Assembly (NCBI GenBank): GCA_026984045.1
Contig: JALSSV010000098.1
Span: forward strand, 1 to 64,000
DNA: 64,000 bases
Reading direction: 5' to 3'
Origin: Chromatiales bacterium
Lineage (GTDB): Bacteria; Pseudomonadota; Gammaproteobacteria; UBA6429; Thiohalophilaceae
Shown: piece by piece, positions 53,135 through 62,676 of the stretch
How positions within the stretch are numbered: position 1 is the stretch's first letter
Layout: each line of letters opens with the position of its first letter
The notes under the pieces: generated by a model
Seen by the model: only the letters and a program-made list of their open reading frames with translations
Database searches by the model: none
Told to the model about the DNA's origin: nothing
Program-made: the position numbers and the translations under genes

Positions 53135-53941
53135 TCAATCGATCACCACCTGCGGCGCGTCGAAGCCCTGGCGGATCAGGCGCTCGGCCAGGCGGTCGGC
53201 TTCCTCGACGCTGTTCAGTGGGCCGATGCGCACGCGGTAGAAGGGGCTGCGCTTGTGCCCGGCGCGCTGAATGTGAATCGGGCCGATGCCGGCCAGGCGC
53301 CGGCGCAGGTTTTCCGCGTTGGTGCGGCTGCTGAAGGCGCCGACCTGCAGATAGAGACCGTAGCGCACGGAGACGGGATGATCTGCGGCATCGGGAGGGG
53401 AGGGGGCGCGGTGCCAGCTGCGGGGATCGATGGCGCGCACTTCCACCAGCCCGGTGCCGGTCTCCACGATGCCGAGTTTCTTCGCCGCGGCCCAGGAGAG
53501 ATCGATCAGGCGGTTGGGATGAAAGGGCCCGCGATCGTTGACCCGCACCACCACCTTGCGGCCGTTGCGCAGGTTGGTCACCTCCACGTAGGTGGGCAGG
53601 GGCAGGCGGGTGTGGGCGGCGGTCATGCCGTACATGTCGTAGGTTTCGCCGCTGGAGGTGCGGTGGCCGTGGAACTTGCGGCCGTACCAGGAGGCGATGC
53701 CCCGTTCCACGTAGCCGCTGGCATCGTCCATCACCCGGTAGGTGCGGCCGTTGACCGTATAGCGTCTGGGGTTGCCGTAACGGCTGTGCGGTTCGACGCG
53801 GGGCACCGCGTCGGGGATGCGGCTCACGTCGCGGGCGGTCGGCGGCGCGCTGTCGTGTCGCTGGCTGTAACGCGCGCCCGCGCAGGCGGCGAGACTCGCG
53901 ACGCAAAGCAGCAGGGCGAGACGGTGAACGGCCGTTGACAT
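53135..53941 (-). CDS. rlpA: RlpA-like septal-ring lipoprotein (lytic transglycosylase)
   Basis: A 268-aa lipoprotein. The signal sequence ends in the lipobox SLAAC (Cys near residue 20), to be processed by Lgt, encoded at 26007. The double-psi beta-barrel domain has GIASWYGRKFHGHRTSSGE (about residue 81) with the conserved catalytic-type Asp in VRVNDRGPF, and the C-terminal SPOR domain (about residues 190-268) binds denuded glycans. In Pseudomonas RlpA is a lytic transglycosylase acting on such glycans. The ATG at 53941 is used; a GTG 15 bases earlier is possible. Confidence 0.93.
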   Translation of the reverse strand: MSTAVHRLALLLCVASLAACAGARYSQRHDSAPPTARDVSRIPDAVPRVEPHSRYGNPRRYTVNGRTYRVMDDASGYVERGIASWYGRKFHGHRTSSGETYDMYGMTAAHTRLPLPTYVEVTNLRNGRKVVVRVNDRGPFHPNRLIDLSWAAAKKLGIVETGTGLVEVRAIDPRSWHRAPSPPDAADHPVSVRYGLYLQVGAFSSRTNAENLRRRLAGIGPIHIQRAGHKRSPFYRVRIGPLNSVEEADRLAERLIRQGFDAPQVVID

Positions 53942-53993
53942 GAAGACGGTGGACACGATGAATCGGATACTCCGTAATGGCTGCGGCTGAAAC

Positions 53994-54024
53994 GGCGGCT
54001 CCGCTGCGCTTGAGCCGGCCTACG
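53994..54024. repeat. Single CGTAGGCCGGCTCAAGCGC-family arm at the mltB 3' end
   Basis: GGCTCCGCTGCGCTTGAGCC, then GGCCTACG, is nearly identical to the right arm of the 31-bp inverted repeat at 48525-48555. Its CTA supplies the TAG stop codon of mltB (54020-54022), so the repeat arm forms the end of the gene. Confidence 0.75.
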
Positions 54025-55006
54025 AATTTGGTCCCCTCAGATAATGCCGTCGGATCTCCCGGCTCAACTGATACACGGCCATGGCATACAGGGCGCTGCG
54101 GTTGTAACGGCTGATCACGTAGAAGTTGTGCCACACCACCCAGTGCTCGGGACCGTCCGCGCCGTCCAGTTCGATGAGAGCGCCCTTGAGGTGCGGAGGC
54201 AGGCCCTGGGGCAGCACCACGCCCAGGGCCAGCAGATCGTCCTGGCTGTAATGGGGCGCGAGGTTGCCGTCGATCAGTTCCCGCCAGCGCTTGCCGTGCA
54301 CCCGTACCCTGTGAGCGATCGGTTCGCCCGGATGCCAGCGATGGCGGTAGAAATAGTTGGCCACCGAGCCGATGGCGTCGGCCGGATCGTTCCACAGATC
54401 CCGCTTGCCGTCACCATTGAAGTCCACCGCATAATGACGGAAGGAGCTGGGCATGAACTGGGGCAGGCCCATGGCACCGGCGTAGGAGCCGAGCTGCCCT
54501 TGCGGCGGGAGTTTTTCCTCGCGGGTCATGAGCAGGTATTCCTTCAGCTCCTTGCGGAAGAACCCGGCGCGGGGCGGATAGGCGAAGGCCAGGGTGGAGA
54601 GGGCCTCGAGCACGCGAAAGCGGCCGGCGTGGCGGCCATAGCGGGTCTCCACGCCGATGATGGCGACGATGATCTCTTCGGGGACGCCGTAGGTTTCCCG
54701 GGCCCGGGCCAGCAGATCGGCATGCTCGCGCCAGAAGCGCACGCCACCGTCGAGGCGATCGGGGGTGAGGAAGATGGGCCGGTATTCCTTCCAGGGCTTG
54801 CTCTCGGCGGGCCGCGAAATGGCGTCGAGAATCGACTGGTGCAGTTTCACGCCGGCAAACAGGGTTTGCAGTTGCCGGCGATCGAAATCGTGCTGGCGGA
54901 CCATCTCGTCGATGAAGGCGCGCAGGGCTACCGGATCGGGCGCAGGGCGGGCCAGGGCCGAAAGGGGCAGGCACAGGCAGGCGAGCAGGAGCGGGAAAAA
55001 CTTCAT
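54020..55006 (-). CDS. mltB: Membrane-bound lytic murein transglycosylase B
   Basis: A 328-aa SLT-type transglycosylase that cuts glycan strands to 1,6-anhydroMurNAc ends. The signal peptide (residues 3-19, FFPLLLACLCLPLSALA) is followed by the catalytic Glu E120 in IIGVETRYGRHAG and by SYAGAMGLPQFMPSSFRHYAV. An EF-hand-like loop DFNGDGKRDLWN also matches MltB/Slt35. No clear lipobox is seen, so it may be soluble. It lies between rodA and rlpA in the elongation locus. Its products feed the AmgK/MurU recycling route. Confidence 0.94.
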   Translation of the reverse strand: MKFFPLLLACLCLPLSALARPAPDPVALRAFIDEMVRQHDFDRRQLQTLFAGVKLHQSILDAISRPAESKPWKEYRPIFLTPDRLDGGVRFWREHADLLARARETYGVPEEIIVAIIGVETRYGRHAGRFRVLEALSTLAFAYPPRAGFFRKELKEYLLMTREEKLPPQGQLGSYAGAMGLPQFMPSSFRHYAVDFNGDGKRDLWNDPADAIGSVANYFYRHRWHPGEPIAHRVRVHGKRWRELIDGNLAPHYSQDDLLALGVVLPQGLPPHLKGALIELDGADGPEHWVVWHNFYVISRYNRSALYAMAVYQLSREIRRHYLRGPNS

Positions 55007-55020
55007 GTCGCGTCCGGGGA

Positions 55021-56160
55021 TCAGGTGGCGATGAGCTTGCGGTGGGTCTGGATGGACATAAGCATACCGAAGGCGGCCATCAAGGTCACGATGGAAGTGC
55101 CGCCATAGCTGATCAGCGGCAGCGGCACGCCGACCACCGGGAGCAGGCCGCTGACCATGCCGATGTTCACGAACAGATAGACGAAGAAGGTCAGGGTGAG
55201 GCTGCCGGCCAGCAGCCGGCTGTAGGTATCCTGGGCCTGGGCGGCGATGTACAGGCCGCGGCCGATGACGAGCAGATACAGGGTCAGCAGCAGCATGGCG
55301 CCCAGGAAGCCGAATTCCTCCGAGAACACGGCGAAGATGAAGTCGGTGGAGCGTTCGGGCAGGAAGTCCAGGTGGGACTGGGTGCCGTTGAGCCAGCCCT
55401 TGCCGTAGGCCCCCCCCGAGCCGATGGCGATGGTGGACTGGATGATGTGGTAGCCGGCGCCCAGGGGATCGTTCTCGGGGTTGAGGAAGGTCAGCACCCG
55501 GCGGCGCTGATAGTCGTGCAACAGATAGTGCCAGACCACCGGGGCGGCGGCGGAAAGGGTCAGGAACACGCCCAGCACCACGCGCCAGCGCAGGCCGGCC
55601 AACAGCAACACGAACAGACCGGAGCTGGCGATCAGCAGGGCGGTGCCGAGATCCGGCTGCTTGGCCACCAGCAGGGTGGGGAACAGCAGGATCCCGGTGG
55701 CCAGCAGCAGGCGCCGGCGGGTCGGCGGCAGGCCCGACTCGGAGAGGGTCCAGGCCACCATCATGGGCACCGCCAGTTTCATGATCTCCGAAGGCTGGAA
55801 ACGGAACAGCCCCAGATCCAGCCAGCGCTGGGCGCCCTTGCCCACGTCGCCGATGACCAGCACCGCGATCAGCATCGCCAGGCCCACGCCGTACAGCCAC
55901 GGCGACCAGAAGCGCAGGGTATAGGGATCGAACTGGGCGATGGCCAGCATCACGCCGAAGGCCAGCAGCAGGCGCAGGCCCTGGGCGATGACCTTGTCGG
56001 GATTCTGATCGGCGGCGCTGTAGAGCACGAACAGGCCCAGCCCAACCAGGATCAGCAGGCTCAGCAGCAGCGGCAGGTCGATGTGCATCTGCCGCAGCAG
56101 GCGCCGGCCCATGCCCAGGCGGTTGTCGTCGGTATAGGCCGGCGGATCGAGCAGGCTCAT
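55021..56160 (-). CDS. rodA: Rod-shape SEDS peptidoglycan glycosyltransferase RodA
   Basis: A 379-aa membrane protein of about ten helices; the SEDS-family polymerase of the elongasome. Conserved segments are LGLFRFQPSEIMKLAVPM, VAKQPDLGTALLIASSG, FLNPENDPLGAGYHIIQS, IAIGSGGAYGKGWLNGTQ and FLPERSTDFIFAVFSEEFG, the last with the catalytic-loop Asp. The start ATG overlaps the mrdA stop by four bases (ATGA), so RodA and its partner PBP2 are made together. Confidence 0.97.
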   Translation of the reverse strand: MSLLDPPAYTDDNRLGMGRRLLRQMHIDLPLLLSLLILVGLGLFVLYSAADQNPDKVIAQGLRLLLAFGVMLAIAQFDPYTLRFWSPWLYGVGLAMLIAVLVIGDVGKGAQRWLDLGLFRFQPSEIMKLAVPMMVAWTLSESGLPPTRRRLLLATGILLFPTLLVAKQPDLGTALLIASSGLFVLLLAGLRWRVVLGVFLTLSAAAPVVWHYLLHDYQRRRVLTFLNPENDPLGAGYHIIQSTIAIGSGGAYGKGWLNGTQSHLDFLPERSTDFIFAVFSEEFGFLGAMLLLTLYLLVIGRGLYIAAQAQDTYSRLLAGSLTLTFFVYLFVNIGMVSGLLPVVGVPLPLISYGGTSIVTLMAAFGMLMSIQTHRKLIAT

Positions 56161-58019
56161 TCGCTTCTCCCCTGGCGCTGCATCCAGGCGTCGATCAGCT
56201 TGCGCGCGATGGGCGCCGCAGCCGAGCCGCCGTGGCCGCCGTTCTCCACGACCACCGCCACCGCGATGGTGGGTTTCTCCACCGGCGCGAAGGCGATGAA
56301 CAGGGCGTGGTCGCGGAGTTTCCGGTGCACTTCTTCCTCCTTGTATTCCTCGTCCTGCTTGATGCCGAAGACCTGGGCGGTGCCGGTCTTGCCGGCCAGG
56401 GTGTAGGTCAGTCCCCGGGCGATGCGGCGTGCAGTGCCATGGGGGCTGTTGACGACCTGGCGCATGGCGTCGATGATCGTATCCCAGTCGCTGCGGCGCA
56501 CGATGGGCACCGGCGCCTGGGGCAGGGGCGCCACCGCTTGTCGCTCGGCGTTGTCCGGATCCTGGATGGCCATCACCATGCGCGGGGTCATGCGCTGGCC
56601 GTGGTTGGCCAGGGTGGCGGTGATGGTGGCCAGTTGCAGCGGCGTGGTGAGCATGAAGCCCTGGCCGATGCCGGCGATCAGGGTCTCGCCCGGATACCAG
56701 ACGGTGCGATAGGTGCGCCGTTTCCAGCTTGATGAGGGCAGCAGGCCCGACAGTTCCCCGCGAATGTCGATGCCCGTGCGCTTGCCGAGACCGAAGCGGG
56801 CCAGGTAGTCGTGGATGCGGTCGATGCCCAGACGCATGGCCAGATCGTAGAAGTACACGTCGCAGGACTCGACGATGGCCTTGGTCAGATCGGTCTCGCC
56901 GTGACCGGTCTTCTTCCAGTCCCGGTAGCGGCGCGGATCGTTCTTGAGCATGAACCAGCCGGGACAGTTGAGCGGTTCGTCGGCGCGAATTTCATCCAGT
57001 TCCAGGCCGGCCAGGCCGATGAAGGGCTTGATGGTGGAGCCGGGCGGATACTGCCCGCGCAGGGCGCGGTTGAACAGCGGCCGTTCCGGCGATTCACGCA
57101 GCTGCTTGAAGGTGAGGGTGTCGAGGCCGTTGACGAACAGGTTGGGATCGTAGGTGGGCATGCTCACCAGCGCCAGCACCCCGCCATTGCGGGGATCGAT
57201 GGCCACCAGCGCCCCGTTGCGCTCGCCGAAGGCCTGCTCGGCCACCCGCTGCAGGCGCACGTCCAGGTTCAGGTAGAGGTTGCGCCCCGGCTCGGGCAGG
57301 GTGCGTTCCAGCACCTTCAGGGTACGGCCCTGGGCGTTGGTCTCCACCTGCTGGAAACCCACGTGACCGTGCAGCAGTTCCTCGTAGGCCCGCTCGATGC
57401 CCACCTTGCCGATGTGGCTGGTGCCCAGATAGTCGGAGGTGTCGAGGCGTTGCAGTTCCCGCTCGTTGATCCGGCCCACGTAGCCGATGGCATGGGCGGC
57501 CAGCTTGCCGAGGGGATAGTGGCGGGTCAGCTCGGCGCGGATCTGCACGCCCGGCAGGCGATACTGGTTGACCGCCAGGCGCGCCACTTCCGCGTCGCTG
57601 AGCCGAAAGCGCAGGGGCACGCCCTCGAAGCGCCGCTTCTTCCTGCGGTTGCGATGGAAGCGCAGCACGTCCTCGTCGCTGAGGGCGACCAGTTTCGCCA
57701 GTTCGTCGAGGGTTTTCGCCAGGTCGTCGATGTGCTCCGGCACCAGCTCCAGGGTGAAGCTCGGCAGATTCTGGGCCAGCAGCACGCCGTTGCGATCGTA
57801 GATGAGGCCGCGGGTGGGCGGGATGGGCAGCACGTTGACGCGGTTGTTCTCCGACAGGGTCGCGTAGTGATCCTGGTTGACGATCTGCAGCCAGAACAGG
57901 CGCGCCACCAGCCCCAGGACCAGCACGCCGATCATCACCATCGCCACCACCAGGCGCTGCTGGAAGATGTGACTTTCGCGGAGATGATCCTTGAGCGCGA
58001 GTCCGGCAAGCTGGCCCAT
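56157..58019 (-). CDS. mrdA: Penicillin-binding protein 2 (elongasome transpeptidase)
   Basis: A 620-aa class B PBP that cross-links the glycan strands made by RodA. It has a short cytoplasmic tail, one transmembrane helix (residues 22-46) and a pedestal domain (RGLIYDRNGVLLAQN). In the transpeptidase domain S328-TIK331 is the acylated serine motif, SCDVYFYDLAMRLG holds the second and LAGKTGTAQVFG the third; all are intact. The ATG at 58019 lies five bases after the mreD stop. It forms the mreBCD-mrdA-rodA cluster. Confidence 0.97.
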   Translation of the reverse strand: MGQLAGLALKDHLRESHIFQQRLVVAMVMIGVLVLGLVARLFWLQIVNQDHYATLSENNRVNVLPIPPTRGLIYDRNGVLLAQNLPSFTLELVPEHIDDLAKTLDELAKLVALSDEDVLRFHRNRRKKRRFEGVPLRFRLSDAEVARLAVNQYRLPGVQIRAELTRHYPLGKLAAHAIGYVGRINERELQRLDTSDYLGTSHIGKVGIERAYEELLHGHVGFQQVETNAQGRTLKVLERTLPEPGRNLYLNLDVRLQRVAEQAFGERNGALVAIDPRNGGVLALVSMPTYDPNLFVNGLDTLTFKQLRESPERPLFNRALRGQYPPGSTIKPFIGLAGLELDEIRADEPLNCPGWFMLKNDPRRYRDWKKTGHGETDLTKAIVESCDVYFYDLAMRLGIDRIHDYLARFGLGKRTGIDIRGELSGLLPSSSWKRRTYRTVWYPGETLIAGIGQGFMLTTPLQLATITATLANHGQRMTPRMVMAIQDPDNAERQAVAPLPQAPVPIVRRSDWDTIIDAMRQVVNSPHGTARRIARGLTYTLAGKTGTAQVFGIKQDEEYKEEEVHRKLRDHALFIAFAPVEKPTIAVAVVVENGGHGGSAAAPIARKLIDAWMQRQGRSE

Positions 58020-58023
58020 GACG

Positions 58024-58512
58024 TCAGGCAACCTGGTGACGGCGGCGGAGATGGCGCAGATAGAGATACACGGCCGGCCAGACCAGGCCACTGGTGAGCG
58101 CCGGCGCGATCACCGCCCACAGCCCCGGCGACTGGCCAATGAGCCCCTTGATCCAGATCACCACCAGCCCCTGCAGCATCACCAGCACGAACACGCTGAC
58201 CCCCTGCTGCCAGAGGGGAAAGACCCGCAGGCGCTGGTGCAGGTGCAGGGTGAGGAAGGCCACCAGCGCCAGGGCCAGGGCATACTGGCCGAGCAGGGTG
58301 TCGCGCAGCACGTCCAGCAGCAGGCCGGTGATCCAGCCGATGGCCACGCCCACCCGCGCCGGCATGGCCATGGCCCAGTAGATCAGGGTCAGGGTCACCC
58401 ACTCGGGCCGATAGATTTCCAGCGCCCCCGGCAGGGGCAGGATGGCCAGGGCGAAAGCGCCGATGAAGGTCAGCGCGATCACGCCGCCGCCCTGATGGCG
58501 AGTCAGGCTCAT
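58024..58512 (-). CDS. mreD: Rod-shape-determining membrane protein MreD
   Basis: A 162-aa integral membrane protein with five to six helices, including PEWVTLTLIYWAMAMPARVG and GITGLLLDVL-like segments (GWITGLLLDVLRDTLLGQYA) conserved in MreD. It links MreC to the MreB/RodA/PBP2 machine. The ATG at 58512 overlaps the mreC stop (ATGA) and the stop is four bases before mrdA, so all of these are translated in series. Confidence 0.93.
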   Translation of the reverse strand: MSLTRHQGGGVIALTFIGAFALAILPLPGALEIYRPEWVTLTLIYWAMAMPARVGVAIGWITGLLLDVLRDTLLGQYALALALVAFLTLHLHQRLRVFPLWQQGVSVFVLVMLQGLVVIWIKGLIGQSPGLWAVIAPALTSGLVWPAVYLYLRHLRRRHQVA

Positions 58513-59384
58513 CCCTCGTCCTCCGGCTTGCCAAAGGCGCAGGGATTGCCCGGCCGCTCGCTCAGGCCCGGCCACACCAGCAGCACTTCGCGGCTGCGGG
58601 TCAGGCGGGCGGACGGGGCCACCACGATATGGGCGAAGGGCAGGCGTGGATTGACCTCCACGCGAATCACCTTGCCCACCGGATAGCCGGCGGGGAACAC
58701 GCAGCCCAGGCCCGAGGTGACCAGCAGATCGCCTTCCCGCACGTCGGCGTTGTTGGGCAGGTGCAACAGTTCCAGGTGATCCTCGGTGCCGCTGCCCACG
58801 GCGATGGCCCGCAGGCCGTTGCGGGCCACCTGCACCGGCAGGGCGTGATTGGGATCGGTGATCAGCATCGCGGTGCTGGACCAGGGGTTGACGTGGATCA
58901 GCTTGCCCATCACGCCGTCGGCATCGACCAGGGGCTGGCCGGGATACAGGGTGTCGTCGCGGCTGCCCTTGTTGATGACCACCGCCTTCCGATAGGGATC
59001 GAGATCCACCGCCAGCAACTCGGCGATCAGTACCCGGTCGCCCACCCGCTTGGCCGACTGCAGCAGTTCCCGCAACTGGCGGTTCTCGGTTTCGATGAAG
59101 GTCAGCTTCTGGAGCTGGCTGCGCAGGGCGGCGTTTTCGCGGCGCAGGGCTTCGTTCTCTTCCTGCAGGTGTTCGCGGCTGGTGAAGCTGTCGCCGGCCC
59201 AGTCGAGCAACTGGGCGGGAATGTTCACGGCGTACTGCAACGGATAGACCAGCACCGCCAGCCCGCCCCGCACTTGGCGGATGGCGTCGGTGCGCTGGTC
59301 GAGGGTCATGAGGGTGATCGACAGGGCAGCCAGCAGCAGCAGGCGGGTGCCGATCGAGGGGCCCTGGACGAACAGCAGTTTAAC
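58509..59384 (-). CDS. mreC: Rod-shape-determining protein MreC
   Basis: A protein of about 291 aa: cytoplasmic tail, one transmembrane helix (TRLLLLAALSITLMTLD, about residues 12-28), a coiled coil (about 65-95, EENEALRRENAALRSQLQKL) and the periplasmic beta domains that contact PBP2. The start is problematic. The family opening KLLFVQGPS is preceded in frame by GTT at 59384-59382, six bases after a perfect GGAGG (59395-59391). There is no ATG, GTG or TTG at that place; the nearest in-frame start is a TTG at 59468. Either GTT is used, or a GTG has mutated or been misread. Confidence 0.93.
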   Translation of the reverse strand, partial: VKLLFVQGPSIGTRLLLLAALSITLMTLDQRTDAIRQVRGGLAVLVYPLQYAVNIPAQLLDWAGDSFTSREHLQEENEALRRENAALRSQLQKLTFIETENRQLRELLQSAKRVGDRVLIAELLAVDLDPYRKAVVINKGSRDDTLYPGQPLVDADGVMGKLIHVNPWSSTAMLITDPNHALPVQVARNGLRAIAVGSGTEDHLELLHLPNNADVREGDLLVTSGLGCVFPAGYPVGKVIRVEVNPRLPFAHIVVAPSARLTRSREVLLVWPGLSERPGNPCAFGKPEDEG

Positions 59385-59426
59385 GGCGAACCTCCGGGAG
59401 CGCAGGGACGAGGGACGCGGGACGAC

Positions 59427-59444
59427 GCCTGCATGGATGCAGGC
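59427..59444. repeat. Small perfect palindrome between mreB and mreC
   Basis: GCCTGCAT-GG-ATGCAGGC (8-bp arms, 2-bp loop) lies in the 161-bp mreB-mreC gap, within a tract of GGGACGAGGGACGCGGGAC units. There is no T-run, so simple termination is unlikely. It may be an mRNA processing hairpin that lets mreB be expressed above mreC. Confidence 0.55.
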
Positions 59445-59545
59445 GGTAGAGCGACGCAGGACGCCCAAGCCGAGGGGCGACGAGCGGAATCGCCTTGTCC
59501 CGTTTCATGGGACCGACGGGAGCGGGGTTCGTTCCGGCGAGGCGG

Positions 59546-61086
<1,541 letters not shown>

Positions 61087-61110
61087 ACCCGCAGCCGGAA
61101 TCCCCGAATC

Positions 61111-62565
61111 ATGCATGACAAGAACCTGACCGAACTGGCGGCCGGCCTGCGCGCCGGCGACTTCTCCAGCGAGGAGCTGACCCGCGCCTGCCTGGAGCGC
61201 ATCGCCGCCCATGACGGCGAGCTCAACAGCTTCATCACCGTGGACGAGGAGCGGGCCCTGGAACAGGCCCAGGCCGCCGACCGCAGGCTGGCCGCCGGCG
61301 AGGCCGGCCCGCTCACCGGCATTCCGGTGGCGCAGAAGGACATCTTCTGCACCGACGGCGTGCTCACCACCTGCGCCTCGCGCATGCTGGAGAACTTCGT
61401 GGCGCCCTACAGCGCCACGGTGGTGGAGAAGTTCGATGCCGCCGGCGCGGTGATGATCGGCAAGACCAACATGGACGAGTTCGCCATGGGCTCGTCCAAC
61501 GAAACCAGTTACTACGGTCCGGTGCGCAATCCCTGGAACCCGGACACGGTGCCGGGCGGCTCCTCCGGCGGTTCGGCCGCGGCGGTGGCCGCGCGCCTGG
61601 TGCCGGCGGCCACCGGCACCGACACCGGCGGCTCGATCCGCCAGCCGGCGGCCCTGTGCGGCGTCACCGGCCTCAAGCCCACCTACGGCCGGGTCTCGCG
61701 CTGGGGCATGATCGCCTTCGCCTCGAGCCTCGACCAGGGCGGTCCCATCGCCCGCAGCGCCGAGGACGCGGCCCTGCTGCTGGGCGTGATGGCCGGCTTC
61801 GACGAGCGGGACTCCACCGCCATCGACCGGCCGGTGCCCGACTACACGGCCACCCTGGACGACGATATCCGGGGCTTGAAGATCGGCCTGCCGAAGGAAT
61901 ACTTCGGCGAAGGGCTGGAGGCGGGCGTGGCCCGTGCGGTGGAGGCGGCGCTCGACGAATACCGCCGGCTCGGCGCAGAGGTGGTCGAGATCAGCCTGCC
62001 CCACACCCACCTGGCGGTGCCGGCCTACTACGTGGTGGCGCCGGCCGAGTGTTCCTCCAACCTGTCGCGCTTCGACGGCGTGCGCTTCGGCCATCGCTGC
62101 GAGAACCCCGAGGATCTCGAGGATCTCTACAAACGCTCCCGGGGCGAGGGCTTCGGCGACGAAGTCAAGCGGCGCATCATGATCGGCACCTATGCCCTCT
62201 CGGCCGGCTATTACGACGCCTACTATCTCAAGGCCCAGAAGGTACGGCGCCTGATCCGCGACGACTTTGCCCGGGCCTTCGAACAGGTGGACGTGATCAT
62301 GGGGCCCACCACCCCTTCGCCGGCCTTCCGCCTCGGCGAGAAGACCGACGATCCCATCACCATGTACCTGTCCGACATCTACACCATCGCCGTCAACCTG
62401 GCCGGCCTGCCGGGCCTCTCCCTCCCCGCCGGCTTCGTCGACGGCCTGCCCGTGGGGCTGCAGATCATCGGCAACGACTTCGAGGAAGCCCGCCTGCTCA
62501 ACGTGGCGCACCAATACCAGCAGGTGACCGATCATCACAAATGCATTCCTTCGGGCTTTGAATGA
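61111..62565 (+). CDS. gatA: Asp-tRNA(Asn)/Glu-tRNA(Gln) amidotransferase subunit A
   Basis: A 484-aa amidase-signature enzyme that releases ammonia from glutamine for GatB. The Ser-cisSer-Lys triad is visible: Lys in [11 protein letters not shown] (about residue 75), the cis-Ser in [12 protein letters not shown] (about residue 150) and the nucleophile Ser in [12 protein letters not shown] (about residue 174). The length is typical. gatB follows, but a hairpin element fills the 111-base gap between them. Confidence 0.97.
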   Translation: MHDKNLTELAAGLRAGDFSSEELTRACLERIAAHDGELNSFITVDEERALEQAQAADRRLAAGEAGPLTGIPVAQKDIFCTDGVLTTCASRMLENFVAPYSATVVEKFDAAGAVMIGKTNMDEFAMGSSNETSYYGPVRNPWNPDTVPGGSSGGSAAAVAARLVPAATGTDTGGSIRQPAALCGVTGLKPTYGRVSRWGMIAFASSLDQGGPIARSAEDAALLLGVMAGFDERDSTAIDRPVPDYTATLDDDIRGLKIGLPKEYFGEGLEAGVARAVEAALDEYRRLGAEVVEISLPHTHLAVPAYYVVAPAECSSNLSRFDGVRFGHRCENPEDLEDLYKRSRGEGFGDEVKRRIMIGTYALSAGYYDAYYLKAQKVRRLIRDDFARAFEQVDVIMGPTTPSPAFRLGEKTDDPITMYLSDIYTIAVNLAGLPGLSLPAGFVDGLPVGLQIIGNDFEEARLLNVAHQYQQVTDHHKCIPSGFE

Positions 62566-62566
62566 A

Positions 62567-62670
62567 CGGAAAAATCCAACGCAAAGGCGCAAAGACGCAG
62601 AGAGCGCGAAGGAAATCATGTCATCCTCTCTGCGTTCTTTGCGCCTTTGCGGCTTTGCGTTGACATTTTC
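62567..62670. repeat. Compact GCAAAGGCGCAAAG hairpin element (gatA-gatB)
   Basis: Left arm 62567-62611 (AAAAATCCAACGCAAAGGCG and on, ending ACGCAGAGAGCGCGAAGG) and right arm 62625-62670 (CCTCTCTGCGTTCTTTGCGC and on, ending CGTTGACATTTTC) are inverted over nearly their whole length. Only 13 bp lie between them. It is the smallest complete element and links the GCAAAGG and ACGCAGAGG subfamilies, since both units occur in one arm. Confidence 0.8.
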
Positions 62671-62676
62671 AGGAAC

